Positions 1-8,543 of a DNA stretch of 64,000 nucleotides are shown piece after piece. Source of the stretch: Dendrosporobacter quercicolus (GTDB lineage: Bacteria > Bacillota > Negativicutes > DSM-1736 > Dendrosporobacteraceae); contig NZ_FNHB01000009.1 in NCBI RefSeq assembly GCF_900104455.1, positions 62,001-126,000 on the forward strand. The letters run 5' to 3'. Position 1 is the first letter of the stretch; every line of letters begins with the position of its first letter. The position numbers were made by a program, and so were the translations under genes. Below the pieces are notes generated by a model. That model saw nothing but the letters and a program-made list of their open reading frames with translations. It was not told where the DNA came from and did no database searches.

Positions 1-2677
1 CGTAAATGCGAACTCCTGTGGCATGGTAAATAGCATTCAGGATGGCCGGATGCGGAGCGGTCAGCGGTCCTTCGCCCACTCCGGCGGCGCCGTACGGACC
101 GTGTTCGCGCGGGGTGATGTTATAAATAATTTCCAGGTTATCAGGGATGTCCTGTATAAAGGGGAGGCCGCAGGCAATCAGATTGGTATGTTTCTTCAGG
201 TCTTCAAAATCCTCGGTCAGAGCCAGGCCGATGCCCTGAGCCAGACCTCCGTAAATCTGGCCGTCGGTGGTCGCCCGGTTGGTAATTGTGCCGATGTCGG
301 CAACTGTGGTGAATTTCACTACTTTGGCTTTGCCTGTCTTCATATCGACTTCCACTTCCGGCATGAAGACTTCATACATATAGATGGCAAACGGATCGCC
401 TTTGGCTGTTTCCGGATCGCAGTCGGTGCACATGGACGCCGTCCATTTGCCGTCGTAGCGGAGCGGGATGTTCTCGGCGACCATTTCCTCATAGGTGCGA
501 TAAGTGCCGTCCGGTTTGCGCATGGCGTTGACCAGCATTTCGCAGCCGACCCTGGTGGCGTTGCCGGTCATGACATTTTGCCGGCTGCCGCCGGAAGGGC
601 CGCTGGCTGGGGTAAAGGCCATGTCATTCATAACCAGCCGGATTTGTTCAGGCGTTATTCCCATTTGGCGGAGCGTTTCATGCGCATGGGTCAGAGAGGC
701 CAGGTCCGCGCCCTGCCCATGGTCCTGCCATGAGGAGCCTACCGACACCGTACCGTCTTTGTTCAGCTCCACCCAGGCTACCGAGGAGTCGGGACCATCC
801 AGGCCGCAGCCGTAAATGCCGAGAGAAATGCCCACGCCGCGTTTCTTTTCAGGGGTGGATAATTCCCGGCAGCGCTTTTTGGCTTCTTCATACAGCGGCC
901 GGAGCGTATTGAACATGTCTTCAAAGCAGAATACTTCCGGCACTTGCTGGGTAGGCGTAGTGGCGCCGGGCCGGTAAATATTCTTAAACCGCAATTCCAG
1001 CGGGTCCATGCCCAGCTTTACAGCCAGTTCGTCAATGGCGATTTCCGAGGCCAGAAAGGCTTGCGGTGAACCATAAGCGCGGAAAGCAGACCCCCAGGCG
1101 TGGTTGGTGCAAACGGTGCGGCCCTGACCACGGATATTTGGGATATCATAACCGGCGCCGGTAAACTGGGCCTGCCGCAGGGTCGCCAGGTCGCCGAATT
1201 CGCTGTACGGACCATGGTCCATCGACCAGTCTGTTTCCATTGCCAGCAGTTTGCCGGCTTTATCGGCGGCCAGCTTGCATTTGATGAATACCGGCGAACG
1301 CTTGCCGGTGTACGTAATCATCTGATGCATATTGAAATTGAGGGAAACCGGCTTGCCGGTAGCCATGCAGGCCACGCCCAGCAGCGCTTCGTTGGTCGGG
1401 CTGAATTTATAGCCAAAGGTGGCGCCGGTTGGGTTGGCGACCAGCCGCAGTTTATCCGGCTCAATGCCAAGCCCGGGACAAATCATGGCATGATGCAGAT
1501 GCAGGGCAATGCTCTTGGAATGGATGGTCAGGCGGCCTTCTTCATCATAGTAGGCGCAGCCGCAGTCAGGTTCCAGGGCCAGATGCGGCTGGCGGCTGCA
1601 ATAGGCGTCAATTTCCACTGTCACATTCTCGGGGTCTTCCATCAGCGGCTTGGTGTCTTCACCTTTGACAATACCCTGTTCAAAATAGATATTCGGCACA
1701 CCTGGATGAATTTCGATCGCATCAGGCGACATGGCTGCAGGCGCGCTCATATAAGCCGGCAAGACCTCCAGCTCGACTTTGACTTTTTTGGCGGCCTGTC
1801 GGGCGTGTTCTTCCGTATCGGCGCAGACAATGGCTATGGCGTCCCCGTACTGAAATACCTTCTCATCGCACAGAATCGGCCGGTCCCAGCCGTCCCCTTT
1901 ATTAGTGGGGAAGGTAATCAGGCCGGTAATGCGGTTTTTGCCTTTCACATCCTTATGGGTAACCACTTTATATACGCCGGGCATCTTTTCCGCTTCGGCA
2001 GTATCAATGCCCAGAATGTTGGCATGAGACACTTCGGCCTGCACCAGCGCCATACGCAGGGTTCCCGGCGGCATTTGCAGCGCAACGTCGGCCCCGAAAT
2101 CCCAGGTGCCGGTTACTTTCTGCAAAGCGGACGGGCGGTGGTAGGTTGTGCCGTAAATTCTATTGCCTACCGGTTTGTACAGCAGATCTTCCTTGCGTAC
2201 TTCGCCGCGAATGACTTTGGCCGCTGCCATGACGGCGTCAACCAGCGGCTTATAGCCTGTGCAGCGGCAGGCATTGCGGTTTCTCTGAAACCAGCTGCGA
2301 ATATCCTCCCGGGCGGGATTGGGGTTTTCATCCAGCAGCACTTTGGCCGACAGAATAAAGCCCGGACTGCAAAAGCCGCACTGGGCGCAACCGTACGCCA
2401 TCCAGGCGACCTGCAGGGGGTGCAGGTTTTCCGGGGTAGCCAGCCCTTCAATTGTCGTAATGGCGGCTTCTTCGGGGACTTTTTTCATTTTGACAATACA
2501 GGACCGGATAACCCTGCCATCCATAATGATGGAGCAAGTCCCGCATTGTCCCTGGCGGCACCCGACTTTACACCCGGTCAATAAAAGCTGCTGGCGCAGG
2601 ACATCGGCCAGCGAACTTTCCGGATCGACAATTAAAGTCCGGAGCAATCCGTTGATCTTCAGAATTTTTTTTAGCAT
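1..2677 (-). CDS. Molybdenum-containing aldehyde oxidoreductase (xanthine oxidase family), 3' end cut by window edge
   Basis: Single-chain molybdo-iron-sulfur hydroxylase that oxidises aldehydes to carboxylic acids. Reading leftwards from an ATG at 2677 (preceded by AAAGGAGAGG) the N-terminus has the plant-ferredoxin [2Fe-2S] motif (CKVGCRQGQCGTC, about residues 35-47), then the second [2Fe-2S] domain (CAQCGFCSPG near residue 100, CRCTGYKP near 140), then the molybdopterin domain. Near 1100 it encodes GRTVCTNHAWGSAF, and near position 50 GAAGVGEGPLTAPHP, whose Glu matches the catalytic Glu of Desulfovibrio gigas Mop. About 892 codons are present; Mop is about 907 residues, so only the last few residues are missing. 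The fused Fe-S plus Mo arrangement separates it from three-subunit xanthine dehydrogenases. Substrate is not determinable. A sigma-54 promoter and the upstream regulator fit substrate-induced expression. Confidence 0.93.
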   Translation of the reverse strand, partial: MLKKILKINGLLRTLIVDPESSLADVLRQQLLLTGCKVGCRQGQCGTCSIIMDGRVIRSCIVKMKKVPEEAAITTIEGLATPENLHPLQVAWMAYGCAQCGFCSPGFILSAKVLLDENPNPAREDIRSWFQRNRNACRCTGYKPLVDAVMAAAKVIRGEVRKEDLLYKPVGNRIYGTTYHRPSALQKVTGTWDFGADVALQMPPGTLRMALVQAEVSHANILGIDTAEAEKMPGVYKVVTHKDVKGKNRITGLITFPTNKGDGWDRPILCDEKVFQYGDAIAIVCADTEEHARQAAKKVKVELEVLPAYMSAPAAMSPDAIEIHPGVPNIYFEQGIVKGEDTKPLMEDPENVTVEIDAYCSRQPHLALEPDCGCAYYDEEGRLTIHSKSIALHLHHAMICPGLGIEPDKLRLVANPTGATFGYKFSPTNEALLGVACMATGKPVSLNFNMHQMITYTGKRSPVFIKCKLAADKAGKLLAMETDWSMDHGPYSEFGDLATLRQAQFTGAGYDIPNIRGQGRTVCTNHAWGSAFRAYGSPQAFLASEIAIDELAVKLGMDPLELRFKNIYRPGATTPTQQVPEVFCFEDMFNTLRPLYEEAKKRCRELSTPEKKRGVGISLGIYGCGLDGPDSSVAWVELNKDGTVSVGSSWQDHGQGADLASLTHAHETLRQMGITPEQIRLVMNDMAFTPASGPSGGSRQNVMTGNATRVGCEMLVNAMRKPDGTYRTYEEMVAENIPLRYDGKWTASMCTDCDPETAKGDPFAIYMYEVFMPEVEVDMKTGKAKVVKFTTVADIGTITNRATTDGQIYGGLAQGIGLALTEDFEDLKKHTNLIACGLPFIQDIPDNLEIIYNITPREHGPYGAAGVGEGPLTAPHPAILNAIYHATGVRIY

Positions 2678-2764
2678 GTTGCTCTTCCTCTCCTTTATGC
2701 CGTTCCATATGTCCGGAGGGGTCTTGTTTCCCCATGACAGGGAAGGGCATTTGAAGATAATTAT

Positions 2765-2780
2765 TGCAAATGCCATGCCA
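2765..2780 (-). promoter_or_regulatory. Sigma-54 (-24/-12) promoter of the aldehyde oxidoreductase gene
   Basis: On the minus strand the sequence reads TGGCATG, four bases, TTGCA, an exact match to the sigma-54 consensus with the invariant GG and GC at the required spacing. It lies about 90 bases upstream of the oxidoreductase ATG. The gene just upstream encodes a sigma-54-dependent activator, which supports function. Confidence 0.85.
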
Positions 2781-2805
2781 ATCGTAATTTGACGCAAAAA
2801 ACAAA

Positions 2806-2883
2806 GGAACCCTGCGTTGTCTCACGCGTTGGTTCCTCGCATTGCTTAAGAACTGTTCTACAGGTGTCACCAAAGTGTTCCGT
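2806..2883 (-). promoter_or_regulatory. Dyad-rich region upstream of the sigma-54 promoter (candidate activator sites)
   Basis: GGAACC at 2806-2811 and GGTTCC at 2831-2836 form an inverted repeat whose interior holds a second partial dyad (TGCGT / ACGCG). A further short palindrome, GGTGTCACC, lies at about 2862-2870 next to TGTTC-type half sites. These lie between the regulator stop codon and the -24 element, where enhancer sites for a bEBP would sit. The outer dyad could instead be the regulator's transcription terminator, though no clear T-run follows. Confidence 0.4.
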
Positions 2884-2917
2884 TAAGGTTACACTGCCGG
2901 GACACTGGTACTAGTCC

Positions 2918-4930
2918 TTAGTTATCAATTCCATACTGCTTCATTTTCCGGTATAGCGTATTCCGGGCAATGCCCATTGCCCGTGCTGTTAGACTGACAT
3001 TGCCGCCATGGGCGGTCAGCAGGGCGAGAATATCCTGCTTTTCTTTATCTTCCAGCACTTGCCGCCGCTGTTTTCTGCTACAGTTAGGCGTTCCCGCACC
3101 GTCACTGTCCTGGCGCGGGGAAGACTGGCAGGACCGGATATCAGCCGGCAGGTTGAGCAGCCTGACGTTTTGACCCTCTGTCAGGCTGATAATCCGTTCG
3201 ACGACATTTTGCAGTTCGCGGACATTACCCGGCCAGTCATATCTTACAATCTGCTGGATTACCTCCGGCTGAACGACAAAAGTCCGTCCGTGCTTATCCA
3301 GTTTTTCCAGAAAATAATAAAACAGGGCCACAATATCGTCAGCCCGTTCTCTTAGCGGCGGTATCGTGATGGAGATAACATCCAGACGATAATACAAATC
3401 TTTGCGGAACGTGCCTTTGTCGACTTCCTCCAGCAAAAATTTGTTGGTGGCGCAGATGACCCGGACATCAACGGGCGTTACGTTGTTACAGCCAATCCTG
3501 CTGACTTTTTTCTCCTGCAGCACGCGCAGCAAAGCTACCTGATGCTCTAACGGCATATCGCCGATTTCATCGAGAAACAGCGTGCCGCCGGCCGCCAGCT
3601 CAAACTTGCCCGGCTTTCCGCCGCGTTTGGCGCCGGTAAAGGCGCCTTCCGCATAACCGAAAAGTTCACTGCCGATCAGCTCCCGGGGAATTGCCCCGCA
3701 ATTGACGGCAATAAACGGGCCGGACCGGCGTTCGCTTCGGTTATGAATGGCCTGGGCGAAGATTTCCTTGCCGGTGCCGCTTTCTCCCTGGAGCAGGACG
3801 TTGGACATCGACGCTGCGGCCAGCGAAGCGATGCGAATGGCTTCCAGAATTCCCTTGCTGTCCCCGATGATGTCACTAAACTGCAACGTTCCGTAGTGCC
3901 CGCTGAACCGGTTAACCAAATTTTGAATTTTTTCAATTGGCCGTAATATAACAATGCCGCCGGTTACCGTTCCCCACTCGTCGGTGACCGGCTCTCCCGA
4001 GGCCAGGCAACGGTTTAAACCGCGAGTGGCGTCAAGCGTAAGCTCCACATCAAGGCAGGCTTCCTTATCCTGCAGCATTCTTCGGATGAAATGGCTGCCC
4101 GCGCCCAGCACCTTTTCAGCCGACATGCCGGATTCGATCTCGCCTTTGCCGGAGGAGGAACCGAGGATGGTTTTGGCTACAGGGTTCAGTTCAGTGATAG
4201 CGCCGTTCCCGTCAAGCATAATTACGCCATCGGACATTGTATTGAAGATATTGGTAAGGCGCTTGTTAATGACCCTTAATTCACTGTTTTTTTTCCTGAT
4301 GCTGATTTGGGCCATAATGGCTTCAGTAGCGGCGACAACCATGCCCAGGGTATGCAGGTGGGCGGCTTCCGAAGCGCCGGACACGTTGAGAATTCCCAGG
4401 ACTTTTCCCTGGAAATCCAGAATCGGGGCGGCGGAACAGGTCAAACAGTGATGCTTGCGGCAATAATGCTCCGAACCGGAGACTTGAATAGGTTTTTTGA
4501 GCACCAGAGCCGTTCCGATCGCATTACTGCCCGCCTCGGTCTCGCTCCAGCCAGCACCCTGAAAAAAGTTAACCGTCATGGGATTGATTAAGGCATCGCG
4601 GTCGCCCAGAATCTCCATGATATACCCCCGGGGATCGGTCAATACCACCACGAAGCCTGAGCCTTGCACAAAGTGATATAGGTTAACCATAAACGGTTTG
4701 GCAATATCAATCAGCTTCCGGTTTTTTTCCAGCATGGCCTGAAGACAGGCGGCCTCCAGCTTACGGTGGAGCGTATCGTTGTACGGATCAACACTGGCTT
4801 GACGGCAGCGCAGCCATGATTCCATTATTTCCGTCCGCACGAAGGCTGGAGCGGTTTTGTATTTTCCTGCGGCCATAAATTTTTTCCAGGCCGCTACCGT
4901 ATGGTCAATCACAAGCTCTGCTTTAAGCAT
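2918..4930 (-). CDS. Sigma-54-dependent transcriptional activator (GAF-PAS-AAA+-Fis HTH)
   Basis: Enhancer-binding protein of the AcoR type that senses a signal and opens sigma-54 promoters using ATP. In order: N-terminal GAF-like sensor (roughly residues 50-200), PAS domain (about 220-320), AAA+ domain with Walker A GESGTGKE, sigma-54 contact loop GAFTGA and Walker B GTLFLDEIGD, and a C-terminal Fis-type helix-turn-helix (GNVSLTARAMGIARNTLYRK). The ATG at 4930 is chosen because AAAGGAG lies nine bases upstream; a TTG eight codons earlier would swallow that site. It is transcribed toward the aldehyde oxidoreductase and is probably its activator. Expected length for the family; no defects seen. 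Confidence 0.93.
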   Translation of the reverse strand: MLKAELVIDHTVAAWKKFMAAGKYKTAPAFVRTEIMESWLRCRQASVDPYNDTLHRKLEAACLQAMLEKNRKLIDIAKPFMVNLYHFVQGSGFVVVLTDPRGYIMEILGDRDALINPMTVNFFQGAGWSETEAGSNAIGTALVLKKPIQVSGSEHYCRKHHCLTCSAAPILDFQGKVLGILNVSGASEAAHLHTLGMVVAATEAIMAQISIRKKNSELRVINKRLTNIFNTMSDGVIMLDGNGAITELNPVAKTILGSSSGKGEIESGMSAEKVLGAGSHFIRRMLQDKEACLDVELTLDATRGLNRCLASGEPVTDEWGTVTGGIVILRPIEKIQNLVNRFSGHYGTLQFSDIIGDSKGILEAIRIASLAAASMSNVLLQGESGTGKEIFAQAIHNRSERRSGPFIAVNCGAIPRELIGSELFGYAEGAFTGAKRGGKPGKFELAAGGTLFLDEIGDMPLEHQVALLRVLQEKKVSRIGCNNVTPVDVRVICATNKFLLEEVDKGTFRKDLYYRLDVISITIPPLRERADDIVALFYYFLEKLDKHGRTFVVQPEVIQQIVRYDWPGNVRELQNVVERIISLTEGQNVRLLNLPADIRSCQSSPRQDSDGAGTPNCSRKQRRQVLEDKEKQDILALLTAHGGNVSLTARAMGIARNTLYRKMKQYGIDN

Positions 4931-5050
4931 CGGCTGCTTACTCCTTTCCCCCAACGGATTTCCCCTTTGCCTGTTGCATCTATCCAGCCGGCAGTCAGTG
5001 TAGGCGTTTAAACAGTTGAAGATAATAACTGAATATTAAGATAATTTCGA

Positions 5051-5079
5051 TTAATAATATCTATTCGCGATCAAGTCAA
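5051..5079 (-). promoter_or_regulatory. Sigma-A promoter of the sigma-54 activator gene
   Basis: Minus strand: TTGACT (5074-5079), 17-base spacer, TATTAA (5051-5056), about 120 bases upstream of the activator ATG. Confidence 0.65.
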
Positions 5080-5127
5080 AAAAATCCTGTTTGTTGCCGG
5101 AAATTTGATATGCTGGAAAATCCTTGC

Positions 5128-5156
5128 TTGAAGTAAGTAGAGGAGCAAACTATACT
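5128..5156 (+). promoter_or_regulatory. Sigma-A promoter
   Basis: TTGAAG (5128-5133), 17-base spacer, TATACT (5151-5156), 30 bases upstream of the start of the small gene at 5186. Confidence 0.65.
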
Positions 5157-5185
5157 AGAGATAATTAGCGCCAAGGAGGAATACG

Positions 5186-5608
5186 ATGGAACCAGCACCA
5201 AGGGAAAAACTATTCGCCGACCAGTTTTCGGCCAGCCTCACTGCAATTGTCGGCAGGCATCAGCAGCTCTCCGGCCACGATTTTTCCGCCTTGCTGGCCG
5301 ACCTGCAGGGCGCAGTGCACCGGCTTACGCTGGAATTGTTCCCCGGCCGGGCCGCTGCTGTTCAGGCAGCGGAGCCGCCGGAGGGAATTGAAGCCGATAG
5401 CATTCTGGTCGGGGTCAGGGATAAGACAACAGGCCGTATTTTTGAACGCCGTCTGGATATTCATTATGTAGAAAACGCCAACGGCCTCATTCTATCGGGT
5501 GAGAACGCTGCCGGCAATCCGTCCGAAATCGCCTTTTTATCAGATTTGGGCCTGGCGAAACTCAATGATTTAATGGGCAGAGGCCCTGATCAGCCGCGCT
5601 GCAAATAG
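5186..5608 (+). CDS. Hypothetical protein, 140 residues
   Basis: I do not recognise this protein. It starts at ATG after a strong AAGGAGG and has its own promoter, so it is very likely a real gene. There is no signal peptide or membrane segment. The N-terminal half is a predicted helix (LTAIVGRHQQLSG onward) and the C-terminal half (residues about 75-130) alternates charged and hydrophobic residues as a small beta/alpha domain with an IFERRLDIHYVENANGLIL stretch. It is monocistronic between the divergent sigma-54 activator and the convergent DUF881/small-basic pair, so context gives no clue to function. Confidence 0.75.
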   Translation: MEPAPREKLFADQFSASLTAIVGRHQQLSGHDFSALLADLQGAVHRLTLELFPGRAAAVQAAEPPEGIEADSILVGVRDKTTGRIFERRLDIHYVENANGLILSGENAAGNPSEIAFLSDLGLAKLNDLMGRGPDQPRCK

Positions 5609-5645
5609 CCGGATGCTGGTTTAAGTCTGCAGTGTGTCAACAACC

Positions 5646-5674
5646 CCGTCCCCTTGACACCGTCCCCTTGACAC
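5646..5674. repeat. Two tandem copies of a 14-base unit
   Basis: CGTCCCCTTGACAC occurs twice back to back, with a partial GTGTCAAC just before. This sits in the short gap between convergent genes; no function is evident. Confidence 0.7.
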
Positions 5675-5707
5675 GCGTCTTAACCAGCGGTTGGATGTTT
5701 GTACCAG

Positions 5708-6037
5708 TTAATGCTTTAAGAAATGGCGGCGCAGAATGGCCAGGTTTTGAAACAGCCGGAGGCCAAAGGTCAGCAGGGCGACATAATAGAGGTCAATGCC
5801 GATCCGTTCGCCGATATAGACGAGTCCGGCGGCCATCATGGTGTTGGTAAAAAAGCCGGTAATGAATACCAGATTGTCGAATTTTTTCTCAACTGCCGCG
5901 CGTAAGCCGCCAAATACGGAGTCCAAGGCAGCGAGCAGGGCAACGGACAGATATTTGGCATATTCGGCAGGCATGCTGACGGGTAAAAAACTGCCGATTA
6001 AGAGACCGGCGATCAGGCCGGCAATAGGTAACAGCAT
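5708..6037 (-). CDS. Small basic membrane protein, Sbp/DUF1290 family
   Basis: Small integral membrane protein of the small-basic-protein family (about 110 residues, as expected), found in Firmicutes beside DUF881 genes near division and sporulation loci. Several hydrophobic segments cover most of its length (residues 3-18, 28-42, 55-75, 80-97), with a conserved VFGGLRAAVEKKF motif around residues 41-53. The ATG is two bases after the upstream DUF881 stop codon, so the two are translationally coupled. The biochemical role of the family is unknown. Confidence 0.88.
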   Translation of the reverse strand: MLLPIAGLIAGLLIGSFLPVSMPAEYAKYLSVALLAALDSVFGGLRAAVEKKFDNLVFITGFFTNTMMAAGLVYIGERIGIDLYYVALLTFGLRLFQNLAILRRHFLKH

Positions 6038-6039
6038 GG

Positions 6040-6732
6040 TTACTTGCTCTCCTCCTTTACCGGCTGGGCGTAATGAAAGCGGAATGAGCCTTTGTATGCC
6101 GGAATTTCTATTTCATCTTGCTGCTTTACTGAAACCTGAATATTCCAGAATTGCATCGTTTCAACAATTCCGCCCCGCATTTTCAGGGAATTTTCCAGTG
6201 TTGCCGGATCGCCGATGGCTTTAATTTCAAACGGCGCCGCCATGCTCGTATTGTTGACCGATATATGATCGCCGGCTGTGCGGATTTCCGAGGAGGCGAT
6301 AAGGCGCTGATTGTTAATCGAAATAGCTTCAGCGCCAGCGGCTCGCAATTCGTTAAGAACTTTGAGCAGGTCCTCATCCTTAATCAGAAAGATATTTGGT
6401 TTTTTACTGCTGGCAGGGGCGGTAGGCTTAGTGTCGTCAACGGTGACAATAACGCCTTTACCCTGCAGCGGCACCAGACCGGCTTCCTGTTTAATCGCTT
6501 CCAGCTGCTGCGCCGCGGTGGAATGATCGCTGGCGGCCTGACGCAGCTCCAGGATCTGGTTTTGTAAATCATTGCGTTCTTTTTCCACTTTGATCAAACG
6601 CTGGGTTAAATCTTCGGCTCGCTGGAAATGGACGGAGGAGCGGAGGTCTTCAGTGGTGCGGAACTGTACGGCCAACATAATGCCTAAGATAAGGCAGACC
6701 GAAGCAAGGGAGAGTTGTCCTGTTTTTAGCAA
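6040..6732 (-). CDS. DUF881 family membrane-anchored protein (YlxW/YlxX type)
   Basis: DUF881 proteins have one N-terminal membrane helix, a coiled coil and an extracytoplasmic domain; they sit beside division/sporulation genes and their role is unclear. Here a helix (LASVCLILGIMLAVQF) is followed by a coiled coil rich in Glu/Lys/Leu and the conserved GVIVTVDD and INNQRLI motifs. I prefer a TTG start at 6732 because AGGGGTG lies seven bases upstream; an ATG at 6759 in the same frame has no ribosome site. Forms an operon with the small-basic protein gene downstream. Confidence 0.88.
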   Translation of the reverse strand: MLKTGQLSLASVCLILGIMLAVQFRTTEDLRSSVHFQRAEDLTQRLIKVEKERNDLQNQILELRQAASDHSTAAQQLEAIKQEAGLVPLQGKGVIVTVDDTKPTAPASSKKPNIFLIKDEDLLKVLNELRAAGAEAISINNQRLIASSEIRTAGDHISVNNTSMAAPFEIKAIGDPATLENSLKMRGGIVETMQFWNIQVSVKQQDEIEIPAYKGSFRFHYAQPVKEESK

Positions 6733-6801
6733 TAGATCACACCCCTGTTTGCAGAGCATTTTGGCTTGACCGTCAAGTCAAGGCTCGACATATATATTAT
6801 T

Positions 6802-6830
6802 ATTATACTTGCGCGGCCAAAGTCAGACAA
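6802..6830 (-). promoter_or_regulatory. Sigma-A promoter of the DUF881/small-basic operon
   Basis: Minus strand: TTGTCT (6825-6830), 17-base spacer, TATAAT (6802-6807). Confidence 0.65.
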
Positions 6831-6870
6831 GTCAATAAAAAAATTTGCAATGCGGAGCAGCGGCAGGCTG

Positions 6871-7530
6871 CTACTCAAAATGCCCGAGCAGAATTGCCAG
6901 TCCGGCAATCACCAGAACCATGCCGGCAAGGCGCGGCAGTAACTGCAGGTAAGGTTGTATGCCGCGCAGTTTGTTTAAGCAGGACTGCAGCAGGAGGGTC
7001 AGGGCGGCAAAGGGGATGGAAAAACCGAGCGCATAAATTAGCAGCAGGGCAACGCCTGACGACAATGACGGTGAACTGCCGGCATAAAACAGAACCGGAA
7101 TGAGCAACGGCAGATTGCACGGCGTCCAGACCAGGGTGGAAAGTATGCCCAGCAGGAAACTGCTCCAGGGAGCGGCGCAGCCGGAAAGCTGCGGGCGGCA
7201 GTCCTGCCTGAACCGGCTCAGAGTGATCAGGCCGCTGAAGTGGAGCCCTGTGACCAGCATGAATACGGCTCCGGTTTTATGCAGCAGATGATGATGCTCG
7301 GTCAGCGCTTGCCCCAGAGAGACTGCACCGGCCCCGACAGCGATAAACACCAGCATAAAGCCGCTGATAAACAGCAGGACATTGCGCCAGGCAAGCGCCC
7401 GTACGGCAGTGCCCGGCCGGCGGCCTGTCGTTAAAAAAGCGCTGTAAGCAGGGAAGGCCGCCAGTACGCAAGGGGACAAAAACGACAGTAAGCCGGCAAT
7501 GAAGGCGGTGGCTGCAGCAGCAAGTTCCAT
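6871..7530 (-). CDS. ccdA: Cytochrome c biogenesis/thiol-disulfide membrane protein, CcdA family
   Basis: Polytopic membrane protein that passes reducing equivalents from cytoplasmic thioredoxin to extracytoplasmic thiol-disulfide partners, serving cytochrome c maturation or oxidoreductase recycling. About six membrane helices; the two redox Cys sit in family-typical Pro-Cys contexts, LSFLSPCVLAAFPAY (Cys about 21) and TLVWTPCNLPLL (Cys about 139). Length 219 matches short CcdA proteins. Start ATG follows AAAGGAG. No thioredoxin-like partner gene is adjacent. A His-rich loop (HHHLLH) after the third helix is noteworthy but not diagnostic. Confidence 0.9.
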   Translation of the reverse strand: MELAAAATAFIAGLLSFLSPCVLAAFPAYSAFLTTGRRPGTAVRALAWRNVLLFISGFMLVFIAVGAGAVSLGQALTEHHHLLHKTGAVFMLVTGLHFSGLITLSRFRQDCRPQLSGCAAPWSSFLLGILSTLVWTPCNLPLLIPVLFYAGSSPSLSSGVALLLIYALGFSIPFAALTLLLQSCLNKLRGIQPYLQLLPRLAGMVLVIAGLAILLGHFE

Positions 7531-7796
7531 CAGTCAAGACTCCTTTCCTTCGAACGATGCTGTAGCATACATACGCCGGTGATAGGCGTCCTATGTATTC
7601 CTTAATTTGGCAGGCGGTTAAGCCGGTAAAATGGCCGGGCGTTTTTTATTAGATTCTAATCTGAATTTAATTATCGTATAATATTTGCAAGCTATCCTGG
7701 GGAACTTTAACCGGGAAATGCAATACTTATGCTAAACCGGAAAATGAAGGATGAGCAGCCCGAAATCCGGGTACACTATAACGGGGGAGAGGATGT

Positions 7797-8345
7797 ATGA
7801 CCGAAAGAGTGGAATTTTTAGTTAAATTTATCAGGGAACCTAGAAAGATTGGCAGTATTACGCCCAGTTCAGTTTTTTTGACCAGGAAGATGCTGGCCCG
7901 GCTGCCCTGGAATGAGCTTGGCACCATTGTTGAGCTGGGGGCTGGAACAGGCGTATTTACCAAATATATTGCCGATAACAAAAAGACAGCAACCGAGGTT
8001 GTGGTGATAGAGCAGGATTTTCGAATGAGGGAGTCGCTGCGAGAAAGGTATCCGTCCTTTTACTATGGCGCCAGGGCTGAGCAGTTGGCCGGTTTACTGA
8101 ATGCTTATCATTTGCCGCCGGCTGATTGTATTGTGTCGGGGCTGCCTTTTGCGGCTTTCGACGTCAGGCTGCGCGAACGGATACTGACGGCAGTGACGCA
8201 GTCCCTGCAGCAGGACGGTGTTTTTATTGCTTTTCAGTATTCGCTGCAGATGCGCAAAATTCTTCAGCAGCATTTCAGTGAGGTGCGGATTGGTTTTGTG
8301 CCGCTGAACATGCCGCCGGCGTTCGTTTATTACTGCAAAAAATAG
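7797..8345 (+). CDS. SAM-dependent methyltransferase, phospholipid N-methyltransferase (PmtA)-like
   Basis: Class I methyltransferase resembling phosphatidylethanolamine N-methyltransferases and the rRNA adenine dimethylase fold. The SAM-binding motif VELGAGTGVFT lies at about residues 42-52, the acidic motif II (VVIEQD) at about 66-71 and a motif IV-like SGLPFAAF at about 113-120, in place of the NPPY of DNA/RNA methylases. The N-terminal GSITPSSVFL segment is typical of this lipid group. RBS GGGGGAGAGG precedes ATG 7797. Single gene followed by a strong terminator. Substrate is inferred only from family resemblance. Confidence 0.82.
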   Translation: MTERVEFLVKFIREPRKIGSITPSSVFLTRKMLARLPWNELGTIVELGAGTGVFTKYIADNKKTATEVVVIEQDFRMRESLRERYPSFYYGARAEQLAGLLNAYHLPPADCIVSGLPFAAFDVRLRERILTAVTQSLQQDGVFIAFQYSLQMRKILQQHFSEVRIGFVPLNMPPAFVYYCKK

Positions 8346-8372
8346 TAAAGAGGCGTTTAGTGCTCAGCACTT

Positions 8373-8404
8373 GGGAGGCAGATGATCAACATCATCTGCC
8401 TCCC
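8373..8404 (+). terminator. Rho-independent terminator after the methyltransferase gene
   Basis: Perfect 14-bp stem (8373-8386 with 8391-8404), 4-base loop, followed by a T-rich stretch. Confidence 0.85.
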
Positions 8405-8444
8405 GTATTTCTTTTCCCGGCGGGACGCAGCAGTGTTTAGGCAA

Positions 8445-8500
8445 TCTTCACAGGTTCTTCACAATGTCTTCACAGCTTTTTCATATCCTGTCTGTATAGT
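8445..8500 (+). promoter_or_regulatory. Three 11-bp-phased direct repeats and -10 box upstream of the efflux operon
   Basis: TCTTCACA occurs at 8445, 8456 and 8467, exactly 11 bp apart, so TTCACA-N5 repeats three times on one face of the helix. This layout is that of OmpR/PhoB-family response-regulator sites (Firmicute Pho boxes are TTAACA-like repeats with about 5-bp spacers). A TATAGT -10 box is at 8495-8500 and no good -35 is present, which fits an activator-dependent promoter. No two-component genes lie in the window. Confidence 0.65.
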
Positions 8501-8543
8501 AAGAGCAAAGCCAATTGGGCGCGCACGCAGTGAGGGAGGCATT

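Noticed and set aside
23-2873. Long plus-strand open frames (up to 494 codons) at the left end
   Set aside because: They are antisense to a complete-looking aldehyde oxidoreductase reading frame with all its Fe-S and Mo motifs; the plus-strand products have no recognisable features.
8445-8474. Definite PhoP/PhoB box
   Set aside because: The layout fits, but other OmpR-family regulators use the same 11-bp phasing and the genes are metal efflux, so the regulator is left open.
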